A DNA stretch of 34,823 bases, taken from contig CAZKFG010000018.1 of the NCBI GenBank assembly GCA_964551985.1, forward strand, positions 1 through 34,823. Reading direction: 5' to 3'. The position numbers were made by a program, and so were the translations under genes. The notes beneath the pieces are model-generated. The model was given only the letters and a program-made list of their open reading frames with translations, ran no database searches and was not told where the DNA came from. This stretch comes from CAZKFG01 sp964551985. GTDB lineage: Bacteria > Bacillota > Negativicutes > Acidaminococcales > JAISLQ01. The number at the start of each line of letters is the position of its first letter. Positions within the stretch are counted from its first letter, which is position 1. Of this stretch, positions 15,679-24,494 are shown one piece after another.

Positions 15679-17547
15679 ATGCTTGTATACGACAAACTTG
15701 ATTTGATAAAAGAGCAAGAAGAGCTGGGAAACATAGATAAAGCCTATCAGATATATAATGATTTGATAAGAGAGCTTAAAAAAGAAGATACTGATGATTG
15801 CTTGGGCGAAGTATATGCTTATTTTGCCGAGTTTTTATTTGCAAATCAAGCCTATGAAAAAAGCATAGAGATGTTTATCAATGCCTATAATAAAGACTAT
15901 ATGCCAAACGTTATAAAGCAAACTTTATATACCGCATTTATTGATAGTAATCATGAATTTTTAAAATCTTGTTATGAAAAAAATGTGCAATCTTTAGCAA
16001 ATGCTAAAGAAATATCAGCAAAATGTAGCTATGAGCAATTGCCGCTTGATTTTTTTGGTACAGATGGTGTATATCAAGCTTTTTGCAGGCAGACAGACAA
16101 GTTTGTCGGGAAGATAAAGATAGATGCTCTTGAAAAAGATAGAAGTTACAAGATTAAGGATGATTTTTCTGATTTTGTCATATACATTAATTATAATTTT
16201 TATCCAATTCGCTCGTTGATAAACTTTGCTAAAGCTAAACAAAGACGGGTTTACATTATTGTAGATGATATGCAGTGTTTTTTATCTTGTCTCAAAATAG
16301 ATGATTTTGAAAGTGAACTAAACAACATTCATATATTCACTTCAATTGAAGCATTTAAAGAATTTTTCCTTGATAATACTGATGTATATTTACCGAGAAA
16401 TATTTTTTCTACCAACAAGGAAAAGGCAGATGCAGTAAATACGTGTATTGATGATATTCATCAACAAAGGATAAATATGCCTAAAAATGAAGATAATGTA
16501 CTTTTAACTATTGGTATACTGTCATATAATCGCGGACACCGAGCGTTAGAGGCGATACAACATCTTTTAAAATGCTCATATGACAGCGAAGTGGAGTTTT
16601 TATTATCAAACAATGATTCAACGCAAAACACCAAAGGTTACGAACAAATAAAAGCTCTAGGAGGAAAAGACACCAGGATAAGCTATTATGATGTAGATCC
16701 AAATTATGAAAAACCAGGCATAATTAGAAACTTTAAAAATGTACTCAATAAAGCCAAAGGTAAATATTGCTTGTTTGTTAGTGATGAAGATTTGGTTTTT
16801 CTAAATAACTTACATCATTACCTTGCGATAATGCGTGATAATGATGATTTGGCTGTTATTAGTGCTTCAGGTTCGGGTGGAGATCTTAGCGCTCGAACTA
16901 TAAATGGTCGCTTTTCAAAAGGAAGCCAAGCACAAATGCAATTTTTCTTGAAAAATGTATATATTTCAGGTTTTATTTATAATACCAAACTTTTTGCTCA
17001 AACAAATGCGCAAAAGTGGTTTGATGAAAAAAACACAGAGGATAATCTAGCCTTTAAATTCTATTTTTATACATTTTCAGATATGTTTATGCTACAATAT
17101 GGCGATTTGATAGAGTCGAATATTCCTCTTATTTATGCTGATGAAACAATGAGTGAAAAAACATTGAGTTGTGATTACAGCGACAAAATTAAAGACATGG
17201 CAGAGTATGCTTTTTTTGAAAGCAGATTATTACAACACAAATATTGGTGTGAATTTATTAAAGAGCTAGCTGGCGATGATGTTGATTTTTTAATAAAGCT
17301 AAACGATATTGTAGTTGACAAGACGATATTTTTCCTCGTTTTACATAAAAAAGAACACATAGCAGCAGGATTTGATTGGGATTTTATTTCACAGCAAGCT
17401 TGTGATATGATTATGAACTGTTTTGATTTGTATCTGAAAAACGGTTACATTGATAAAAAACATTTTAGCTTAAAACAGGTTGAAGATATTAGAGACAACA
17501 TGAAAAATCTAACAATATATAAATTGAAACACGGCATTATTAGATAA
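15679..17547 (+). CDS. GT2-domain glycosyltransferase with novel N-terminal region, paralogue A
   Basis: A 622-residue protein with a paralogue at 21569-23434, similar along its whole length. Residues 1 to ~110 look like helical TPR-like repeats (LDLIKEQEELGNIDKAYQIYNDLI; FAEFLFANQAYEKSIEMFINAY). Residues ~115-265 form a region I do not recognise. From residue 274 a GT-A/GT2 domain starts with LLTIGILSYNRGHRALEAI, and SDED at 368-371 serves as the DxD-like metal site. The C-terminal ~200 residues are family-specific. There are no membrane segments, so it is cytoplasmic. The likely role is transfer of a CDP-linked sugar made by the genes around it to flagellin or to a glycan on it. That is inference from context. 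The ribosome site before ATG 15679 is weak. Confidence 0.85.
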   Translation: MLVYDKLDLIKEQEELGNIDKAYQIYNDLIRELKKEDTDDCLGEVYAYFAEFLFANQAYEKSIEMFINAYNKDYMPNVIKQTLYTAFIDSNHEFLKSCYEKNVQSLANAKEISAKCSYEQLPLDFFGTDGVYQAFCRQTDKFVGKIKIDALEKDRSYKIKDDFSDFVIYINYNFYPIRSLINFAKAKQRRVYIIVDDMQCFLSCLKIDDFESELNNIHIFTSIEAFKEFFLDNTDVYLPRNIFSTNKEKADAVNTCIDDIHQQRINMPKNEDNVLLTIGILSYNRGHRALEAIQHLLKCSYDSEVEFLLSNNDSTQNTKGYEQIKALGGKDTRISYYDVDPNYEKPGIIRNFKNVLNKAKGKYCLFVSDEDLVFLNNLHHYLAIMRDNDDLAVISASGSGGDLSARTINGRFSKGSQAQMQFFLKNVYISGFIYNTKLFAQTNAQKWFDEKNTEDNLAFKFYFYTFSDMFMLQYGDLIESNIPLIYADETMSEKTLSCDYSDKIKDMAEYAFFESRLLQHKYWCEFIKELAGDDVDFLIKLNDIVVDKTIFFLVLHKKEHIAAGFDWDFISQQACDMIMNCFDLYLKNGYIDKKHFSLKQVEDIRDNMKNLTIYKLKHGIIR

Positions 17548-17553
17548 GTTATT

Positions 17554-18912
17554 ATGAAAGGGCTTGATGTTTTGGATAGAGAAAAACAGCTAAGACAAGA
17601 AATATTTGCTAAAGTTAAAGAACATTATAGTGTTTTTCATAACAGTAAAAAACTTTGGCAAAAAGGCGATAGAATAGCTTACGGTGGTAGGGTGTTTGAC
17701 CAAGAGGAAGTTACAGCTCTTGTTGATTCGGCACTTGATTTTTGGCTTACTACTGGTAGATATGCTGAAAAGTTTGAAGAGGAATTTGCTAAGTTTTTAA
17801 ATGTTAAATATTGTAGCTTGACAAATTCAGGTTCATCTGCGAATTTGCTTGCTTTTATGGCTCTTACATCAGAGAAACTGGGCGAGAAAAGAATAAAAAA
17901 AGGTGATGAAATAATCACTGTTGCCGCGTGTTTTCCGACAACTGTTGCGCCGATTGTGCAATATGGCGCAGTACCTGTATTTGTTGACGTTAGTTTGCCA
18001 AGCTATAATATTGACATAACTATGCTAGATAAGGCTTTATCAAGTAAAACAAAGGCGATAATTGTCGCTCATACTTTGGGTAATCCGTTTGACTTACAGG
18101 CGGTAAAAGATTTTTGTGACGAACATAATCTCTGGCTTATAGAAGATAATTGTGATGCACTTGGCTCTAAATACAGTTATAATGGCAAAGAAAAATATAC
18201 AGGAACAATAGGGCATATTGGCACATCTAGCTTTTATCCACCACATCATATGACAATGGGTGAAGGTGGTGCGGTATATACTGATGATATTATGCTAAAG
18301 AGGATTATAGATTCGTTTCGCGATTGGGGTCGCGATTGCTTTTGCCCATCTGGGCACGATGATACTTGCAAACATCGTTTCACACAGCAGTTTGGTGAAC
18401 TACCTTTAGGTTATGACCACAAATATGTTTATTCGCATTTTGGTTATAATTTAAAAGTTACAGATATGCAGGCAGCTATAGGGTGCATGCAATTAAAGAA
18501 GATGCCTGATTTTATTTTAGCTAGGCGTAAAAATTGGCAACGACTTTATGATGGTCTAGAGCACTTAAAAGATGTATTTATTTTGCCTAAAGAAACTGCA
18601 AATGCTAAAGCTAGCTGGTTTGGTTTTTTGCTAACGGTAAAAGAAAATGCAGGTTTTACAAGAGATGAGCTTGTAGAGCATTTAGAAAACTGCAACATTC
18701 AAACGAGAATGTTATTTGCGGGCAACTTGATAAAACACCCTTGCTTTGATGAGATGAGAAAAACAGGCTGTGGCTATAGGGTTGTAGGTGATTTTACTAA
18801 TACTGATAATATTGTATGTAATACCTTTTGGCTGGGCGTTTATCCAGGACTTACAGGAGATATGCTAGATTATATTATTGATGTTATTACAGGGTTTGTA
18901 AAAAAATGTTAA
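17554..18912 (+). CDS. rfbH: CDP-4-keto-6-deoxyglucose 3-dehydrase (E1)
   Basis: A 452-residue RfbH/DdhC enzyme, a PMP and [2Fe-2S] protein that removes the C3 hydroxyl, giving the CDP-3,6-dideoxy-4-keto sugar with electrons from an E3 reductase. It has the aminotransferase fold, but the usual PLP lysine is replaced by histidine in SFYPPHHMTMGEGGAV (His 231-232), the hallmark of E1. The iron-sulfur ligands show as CFC followed by seven residues and C (262, 264, 272), plus the earlier Cys in EDNCDALG. ATG 17554 lacks a ribosome site. TTG 17572, with AAAGGG at 17557-17562, may be the true start and gives 446 residues. No RfbI/DdhD-type E3 reductase is in the window, so reducing power must come from elsewhere. 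Confidence 0.95.
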   Translation: MKGLDVLDREKQLRQEIFAKVKEHYSVFHNSKKLWQKGDRIAYGGRVFDQEEVTALVDSALDFWLTTGRYAEKFEEEFAKFLNVKYCSLTNSGSSANLLAFMALTSEKLGEKRIKKGDEIITVAACFPTTVAPIVQYGAVPVFVDVSLPSYNIDITMLDKALSSKTKAIIVAHTLGNPFDLQAVKDFCDEHNLWLIEDNCDALGSKYSYNGKEKYTGTIGHIGTSSFYPPHHMTMGEGGAVYTDDIMLKRIIDSFRDWGRDCFCPSGHDDTCKHRFTQQFGELPLGYDHKYVYSHFGYNLKVTDMQAAIGCMQLKKMPDFILARRKNWQRLYDGLEHLKDVFILPKETANAKASWFGFLLTVKENAGFTRDELVEHLENCNIQTRMLFAGNLIKHPCFDEMRKTGCGYRVVGDFTNTDNIVCNTFWLGVYPGLTGDMLDYIIDVITGFVKKC

Positions 18913-19826
18913 AGCGCGCGGTTATTACTGGGGCAACAGGTATGTTGGGCAGGGTTTTGAGCGCTCATTTACTTGATTATGATTATGAAGTTTTGGCAGT
19001 TGCCAGACCTCAGTCTAAAAGAATTGTCAATTTACCCTGTGATAAAAGGCTAAAGATAATAGAATGTGATGCTAATAATCTTGATAGTTTGAGCAGTTTA
19101 ATAGATTGTTCTTGTGATGTTTTCTACCATTTTGCTTGGGATGGAACTGATAAAAAAGCCCGAGAAGATGCTAGAATTCAACAGCTCAATATAAAAAGCA
19201 CTTTAGATGCAGTAAAGACAGCTTTTGATTTAGGGTGCAAAGTCTTTATTGGCGCTGGTTCTCAAGCAGAATATGGTGCAACAGAGCTTGATTTGAACTC
19301 TAAAGTGCCTGTAAATCCTCAAACAAGCTATGGGATAGCTAAATATTGTGCCGGAAAACTTAGCCATAACTATGCTAAACAACTTGGTATTAAACATATC
19401 TGGACAAGAGTACTTAGCGTTTATGGTCCTTATGATAATGCTGATACTTTGATTATGTCTACAATTGCAAAAATGCTAAGTGGTGAGAAAATAAAGACTA
19501 CAAAAGCTGAGCAGCTTTGGGATTATTTGTATAGTGAAGATGCGGCAAGAGCTTTTAAGCTAATTGGCGAAAAAGGCAAAGATGGAGCGATATACTGCTT
19601 AGGTAGTGGTAAAACAAAGAGTATTTTGCAGTATCTAGAGATTATAAAAAATGAGGTAAATAAAAATGCTCAACTTGGCATTGGAGAACTTGATTATCCT
19701 TTAAATCAGGTAATGTATCTTTGTGCTGATATAAGTGACTTGCAAAAAGACGTAGGATTTGAGCCGCAAGTTGATTTTCAAACAGGTATTAAAAATACTG
19801 TGCAGTGGGTAAAAAAATATTCATAG
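18906..19826 (+). CDS. NAD(P)-dependent sugar epimerase/reductase (extended SDR)
   Basis: A 306-residue extended short-chain dehydrogenase: TGATGMLGRVL nucleotide motif, FHFAWDG-like segment (FYHFAWDGTD), GAGSQAEYGA for the active-site Ser region, and SYGIAK for Tyr-x3-Lys. It overlaps rfbH by 7 nt and is followed 9 nt later by the ThDP enzyme, so it belongs to the dideoxyhexose block. Known enzymes in this position are CDP-abequose or CDP-paratose synthases (4-keto reductases) and YerF, which reduces the acetyl branch after YerE has acted. The ThDP neighbour makes the YerF-like role attractive, but the sequence alone does not settle it. Confidence 0.88.
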   Translation: MLKRAVITGATGMLGRVLSAHLLDYDYEVLAVARPQSKRIVNLPCDKRLKIIECDANNLDSLSSLIDCSCDVFYHFAWDGTDKKAREDARIQQLNIKSTLDAVKTAFDLGCKVFIGAGSQAEYGATELDLNSKVPVNPQTSYGIAKYCAGKLSHNYAKQLGIKHIWTRVLSVYGPYDNADTLIMSTIAKMLSGEKIKTTKAEQLWDYLYSEDAARAFKLIGEKGKDGAIYCLGSGKTKSILQYLEIIKNEVNKNAQLGIGELDYPLNQVMYLCADISDLQKDVGFEPQVDFQTGIKNTVQWVKKYS

Positions 19827-19835
19827 AGGGTTAAA

Positions 19836-21539
19836 ATGCTAGTTTCGGAATATATTGTTGATTTTTTAATAAAAAAGAATATAACAGATGTTTTTGGCTA
19901 TCCCGGCGGTATGGTTACTTATCTTATGGACGCTTTATCCAAACATGATAAGATAAAAACAAGGCTTTCTTATAACGAGCAAGGAGCATCTTTTGCTGCT
20001 TGCGGGTACGCACAGGTTACAGGAAATATTGGAGTAGCTTATGCAACAAGTGGTCCTGGCGTAACAAATTTACTAACGGGTATTGCTAACGCTTATTTTG
20101 ATTCTATTTCTTGTATGTTTTTGACAGGTCAAGTCAATACTTATGAGTCAAAAGGCAACTTAGCTGTCAGACAAAAAGGTTTCCAAGAGATGGATGTTGT
20201 TAGCATTACTCATTCTATAACAAAGTATTCTGTACAAGTAACTGATGCTAATATGATAAAATACGAGCTTGAAAAAGCCTATCATTTGGCTACAAGTGGC
20301 AGAAAAGGTCCTGTTGTATTAGATATTCCTATGAATATTCAAAGGACAGAGATTAATGAGTATGCACTTGTAGGCTTTGATGATTATATAGATGTGGATT
20401 TTGATGTTAAAAATACTGCAGATAAAATTGTAGACTGTATTAAAAGTGCCAAAAGACCACTTATAATTGCTGGAGCTGGTATTAAAAGTGCAGGATGCAC
20501 AACTTTATTTAGAGATTTTGTAGAAAAATTTAAAATACCTGTTGTAACAAGTATGATTGCCGTTGATTGTCTGCCAAGTGATGCAGCGTTCAATATAGGT
20601 TTTATCGGTGCTTATGGTCATAGATGGGCAAATGTCTTGGCTTTCAAGGCTGATTTAATTGTTACTATGGGGACAAGACTCGATGGCAGGCAGGTTGGCA
20701 GCAAAAGAGAAGCATTTGCACCGCAGGCGAAAATTTTGCGGTTGGATATTGATTGTGGTGAGCTTGAACATAAACTGGGCGCTAATGAGCAGTCTTTATA
20801 TTGTGATATCAAGCCTTTGCTTACTTATTTAAAGGATAATTGTTCTAGCGAAAATAGCTTTTCTGATTGGCTTGCTACGTGCAATAAAATAAAAAATGAA
20901 TTACAATATATAGATGAACAGCCAGCTAATGCTGTTATCAATAAAATCAGCGAATATATCCCACAAAATGCTATAATTACCACAGATGTGGGGCAAAATC
21001 AAGTTTGGGTAGCACAGTCTTTAAAGGTTAAAAAAGAGCAAACAGTATTGTTCTCTGGCGGACACGGAGCGATGGGCTATTCTTTGCCGGCAGCTATAGG
21101 CGCTTTTTATGCTACAGGGCGCCCGGTGGTGTGCTTTACAGGTGATGGTGGTTTGCAGATGAACATCCAAGAGCTACAAATGATAGCTCGCGACCGTTTG
21201 CCTATAAAAATTGTGCTTTTGAATAACAAATCTTTAGGAATGATAAGGCATTTTCAAGAGATGTATTTTAAATGTAACTATACTCAAACTATTGGCACTC
21301 TCGGTTATGATGCTCCTGATTTTTCTAAGATTGCCAAGGCTTATGGTCTTGATGCTATTTGTATAGATGATAATACTCGTGGATTAAAAGATGTTTTTTG
21401 CAGTGACAAAGCTGTTCTTATTGATGTTAATTGTGGCGATAAAACTTATGTGTTCCCTAAATTAGCAGTAGATAAACCAGTGTTCGACCAAGAACCATTG
21501 CTAGAGCGCTTTATTATTGATAAAATAATGAAATATTAA
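19836..21539 (+). CDS. ThDP-dependent acetohydroxyacid-synthase-like enzyme, YerE-like candidate
   Basis: A 567-residue protein with the three-domain AHAS fold. The N-terminal ThDP pyrimidine domain has VFGYPGG (residues 19-25) and the catalytic Glu48 in LSYNEQGASFAACGYA. The middle domain has the FAD-type region LIVTMGTRLDGRQVG. The C-terminal ThDP-Mg motif is GDG (436-438) through NN (463-464). True AHAS usually has RHEQ; here it is YNEQ. The position directly after rfbH and the SDR matches yerE in Yersinia pseudotuberculosis O:VI, which adds a two-carbon unit from pyruvate to C4 of CDP-3,6-dideoxy-4-keto-glucose, giving the branched sugar yersiniose A. No AHAS small subunit or valine/isoleucine gene is nearby. 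The YerE-like role is inference from context. Confidence 0.85.
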   Translation: MLVSEYIVDFLIKKNITDVFGYPGGMVTYLMDALSKHDKIKTRLSYNEQGASFAACGYAQVTGNIGVAYATSGPGVTNLLTGIANAYFDSISCMFLTGQVNTYESKGNLAVRQKGFQEMDVVSITHSITKYSVQVTDANMIKYELEKAYHLATSGRKGPVVLDIPMNIQRTEINEYALVGFDDYIDVDFDVKNTADKIVDCIKSAKRPLIIAGAGIKSAGCTTLFRDFVEKFKIPVVTSMIAVDCLPSDAAFNIGFIGAYGHRWANVLAFKADLIVTMGTRLDGRQVGSKREAFAPQAKILRLDIDCGELEHKLGANEQSLYCDIKPLLTYLKDNCSSENSFSDWLATCNKIKNELQYIDEQPANAVINKISEYIPQNAIITTDVGQNQVWVAQSLKVKKEQTVLFSGGHGAMGYSLPAAIGAFYATGRPVVCFTGDGGLQMNIQELQMIARDRLPIKIVLLNNKSLGMIRHFQEMYFKCNYTQTIGTLGYDAPDFSKIAKAYGLDAICIDDNTRGLKDVFCSDKAVLIDVNCGDKTYVFPKLAVDKPVFDQEPLLERFIIDKIMKY

Positions 21540-21568
21540 ACTATTAAATTCAAAGGATGAATTAAGTT

Positions 21569-23434
21569 ATGGATATATATAGTCAGCTTGATTTGATAAA
21601 ACAAAAAGAAGAACTGGGCAAAGTAGACGAAGTTTGTAAGCTGTATAATGATGCTATAAGAAATCTTAAACAAGATGATATAGATGATTTTTTAGGTGAA
21701 GTATACGCTCTATTTGCAGAATTTTTATTTACAAATCAAGAATATGAGCAGAGTGTTGATATGTTTGTCAACGCTTACAATAAAAATTACATGCCTGACG
21801 CTATAAAGCAAATATTGTATTCGGCTTTTATTGATTGCAACAAGACGTTTTTACAGTCTTGTTATGAAAAAAATGTTTTGGCTTTAGCAAATGGTGACCA
21901 GTTACTCGAAAAATATGGTGTTGATAGTTTACCACTAGATTTTTTTGGCACAAATGGTGTATATCAAATTTTTTCTCAAGATACGAATAAATTTGTTGAA
22001 AAGATAAAAGTAGATGCTGTTGACGAGAGTAAAAATTTTAAGGTAAAAGATAGTTTTTCAGATTTTGCAATATATGTAAATTATAAATTCTATCCAGTTC
22101 GTTCACTACTTTATTATGCTAAGACTAAAAACAGGAGTGTTTATATTGTTGTAGATGATATAAAGTGTTTCTTATCATGTCTTAAAACAGATGATTTTTC
22201 TCAAGAACTTGAAAATATATATGTATTTTCTACTCTTGAGCAGTTTAGAGAATTTTTTGCTGAAAATGCCAATATATCTTTACCGCACAATGTATTTTCT
22301 ACAAGTCAAAATAGTATGGATGAGTTAAATGGCTGTATAAATGATATTCACAAGAAAAGGATAACTACGCCTCAAAACAGGCAGAATGTTCTTTTAACTA
22401 TTGGTATACCATCTTATAATCGTGGACATAGAGCTCTGCAAGCGATAGAACATTTATCTGGTTGTATTTATGATAGTGAAGTGGAATTTTTGGTGTCAAA
22501 TAACGATTCTAAAGAAAACACCCAAGGCTATCAAAAGATAAAAGATATGGCTAAAGACGATTGTAGAATAAAATATTATGATGTTGAGCCTAATTACGGA
22601 AAACCTGGGTTTTTTAGGAATTTTAAAAATGTACTCAATAAGGCAAACGGCAAATATTGTCTATTTGTCAGCGATGAGGACTTAGTTATTTTGGAGAATT
22701 TACATATTTATCTTTCACTAATGAGGGATAATACTGATACCGCCTTAATTATTGCCTCAGGTACAGGGACGCTTGGTTGTAGAGATAAAGACGCTCATTT
22801 TGTAAAAGGTGCCCAAGCACAGGCTAGGGGTTTTTTAGATTCTAATTATATTTCTGGCTCTATATATAATAAACACTTGTTTGTAAAAGCACAGGCTCAA
22901 AAATGGCTGGACGAAAAAAATACAGGTACTAATCTAACATTTAATCTTTATCCGCAAATGTTTTTGGATGTATTTATACTGCAATATGGCGATTTGATAA
23001 AATGCAAAGAACCTTTGATAGTTGTTGATGAAGATTTAGGTGAAAAAACATCTCTTAAGTATAGTGAAAGAGTGCCAGGGATAAATGAATATTCTGTATA
23101 TGACAGTAGATTAGTTCAACACAAGGATTGGTGCGAACTGGCTAAAGAGATGGCAGGCGATGATATAGAACTACTTATAGAATTTAATCAGCGGATTATT
23201 GGTAAGACTGTACCGCTTATTAATATTGTAAAAGACGATCAAATAGCTGCTGGTATTGATTGGGATGTTGTTACAAAGGAAACTGTTGAGACGGTTATGC
23301 AGTGCTTTGATTTGTACTTAAAAGATGCTTTGGCTGATGGAAAAGGGTATAATCTAACGGAGCTTGAATTTACAAAAGCAGATCTCAAAGCGCAGGTCAT
23401 AGATCTTTTGGTAACAGGAAGGCATAGCGATTAG
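21569..23434 (+). CDS. GT2-domain glycosyltransferase with novel N-terminal region, paralogue B
   Basis: A 621-residue paralogue of the protein at 15679-17547, collinear from end to end. It has TPR-like N-terminal helices (LDLIKQKEELGKVDEVCKLY; FAEFLFTNQEYEQSVDMF) and the same unrecognised region, where LPLDFFGTNGVYQ and FYPVRSLL are shared. The GT2 domain again starts at residue 274 (LLTIGIPSYNRGHRALQAI) with SDEDL as DxD-like site. A cis-proline typical of GT2 (GIPSYNRG) is present here but is Leu in paralogue A. RBS AAAGGATGA precedes ATG 21569. The two copies bracket the rfbH-SDR-ThDP genes. They may add two different sugars or act on different acceptor sites. Donor and acceptor are unknown. 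Confidence 0.85.
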   Translation: MDIYSQLDLIKQKEELGKVDEVCKLYNDAIRNLKQDDIDDFLGEVYALFAEFLFTNQEYEQSVDMFVNAYNKNYMPDAIKQILYSAFIDCNKTFLQSCYEKNVLALANGDQLLEKYGVDSLPLDFFGTNGVYQIFSQDTNKFVEKIKVDAVDESKNFKVKDSFSDFAIYVNYKFYPVRSLLYYAKTKNRSVYIVVDDIKCFLSCLKTDDFSQELENIYVFSTLEQFREFFAENANISLPHNVFSTSQNSMDELNGCINDIHKKRITTPQNRQNVLLTIGIPSYNRGHRALQAIEHLSGCIYDSEVEFLVSNNDSKENTQGYQKIKDMAKDDCRIKYYDVEPNYGKPGFFRNFKNVLNKANGKYCLFVSDEDLVILENLHIYLSLMRDNTDTALIIASGTGTLGCRDKDAHFVKGAQAQARGFLDSNYISGSIYNKHLFVKAQAQKWLDEKNTGTNLTFNLYPQMFLDVFILQYGDLIKCKEPLIVVDEDLGEKTSLKYSERVPGINEYSVYDSRLVQHKDWCELAKEMAGDDIELLIEFNQRIIGKTVPLINIVKDDQIAAGIDWDVVTKETVETVMQCFDLYLKDALADGKGYNLTELEFTKADLKAQVIDLLVTGRHSD

Positions 23435-23505
23435 TCGGTTTGGGTGATTAATATTTAATAATGACATAGAGTATATTGCTTTGTGTTTATAGGAGGCATA
23501 ACTAG

Positions 23506-24486
23506 ATGAAAAAGGCATTGGTTACAGGCGCAGATGGTTTTATTGGCAGCCATTTAGTCGAAGGTTTGATAGAAAAAGGTTATAAAGTACGTGCATTTGT
23601 TTTTTACAATTCTTTTAATACTTGGGGTTGGCTTGATAGTTTTCCGCGTGAAATTTTAGAGCAAATAGAGATTTTCTCTGGTGATATTCGCGACCCTAAC
23701 GGTGTACGTGAGGCAATGCGCGGCATGGATGAAGTTTTCCATTTGGCAGCTTTGATTGCTATTCCTTTTAGCTATCACTCGCCTGATAGTTATGTTGATA
23801 CAAATATCAAAGGAACTCTAAACGTGTTGCAAGCGGCACGAGATTTGAATATAAAAAGAATTTTGGTTACTTCCACATCAGAAGTGTATGGTACAGCTCA
23901 ATATGTGCCAATTGATGAAAAACACCCATTCCAAGGTCAATCACCTTATTCGGCGACTAAAATCGGAGCGGATAGATTGGCAGAGAGTTTTTACCGTAGC
24001 TTTGATATGCCTGTTACAATTGTAAGACCTTTTAACACCTATGGACCTCGTCAATCGGCGCGGGCAGTCATTCCGACAATTATTACCCAGCTTTTAACTG
24101 GCAAAACCGAAATTAAACTTGGCTCTTTAACACCGACCCGTGATTTTAATTTTGTCAAAGATACAGTCTCTGGTTTTATTGAGATTGCTAAATCTGATAA
24201 AACAATTGGCGAGGAGATTAACATTGCAACACAAAAAGAAATTTCTATTGAGCAGTTAGCCAATGAGATGATTAGTCAGATTAATCCTAAAGCAAAAATA
24301 ATTTGTGAACAAGAACGCCTGCGACCAGAAAATAGTGAGGTAAATAGGCTTTTAGGTAGTAATGAAAAAATAAGAGAGCTAACAGCTTGGCAACCAAAAT
24401 ATTCACTAGAAGATGGTATTGGCGAGACTGTCGAATGGTTGCGTAGTAATTTGGATAAATATAAAACTGATATTTATAATATATAG
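23506..24486 (+). CDS. legB: NDP-GlcNAc 4,6-dehydratase LegB
   Basis: A 326-residue extended SDR of the LegB family. It converts NDP-GlcNAc (GDP-GlcNAc in Campylobacter) into the 4-keto-6-deoxy sugar without C5 inversion. It shows VTGADGFIGSHL, the early FVFYNSFNTWGWLD segment characteristic of LegB, HLAALIAIPFSYHSPDSY, TSTSEVYGTA and PYSATKIGADRLAE (Tyr-x3-Lys), then RPFNTYGPRQSARAVIPT. AGGAGG lies about 10 nt before ATG 23506. Together with LegC it forms the pair that starts the legionaminic pathway, placed here at the far end of the operon, 13 kb from legG-legI. A 71-nt gap precedes it. Confidence 0.93.
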   Translation: MKKALVTGADGFIGSHLVEGLIEKGYKVRAFVFYNSFNTWGWLDSFPREILEQIEIFSGDIRDPNGVREAMRGMDEVFHLAALIAIPFSYHSPDSYVDTNIKGTLNVLQAARDLNIKRILVTSTSEVYGTAQYVPIDEKHPFQGQSPYSATKIGADRLAESFYRSFDMPVTIVRPFNTYGPRQSARAVIPTIITQLLTGKTEIKLGSLTPTRDFNFVKDTVSGFIEIAKSDKTIGEEINIATQKEISIEQLANEMISQINPKAKIICEQERLRPENSEVNRLLGSNEKIRELTAWQPKYSLEDGIGETVEWLRSNLDKYKTDIYNI

Positions 24487-24494
24487 GTGATATT

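Noticed and set aside
19836..21539. Biosynthetic acetolactate synthase (ilvB) for valine/isoleucine
   Set aside because: No small subunit, ilvC or ilvD nearby, YNEQ in place of the usual RHEQ around the catalytic Glu, and the gene is embedded in a CDP-dideoxysugar operon. Not fully excluded.
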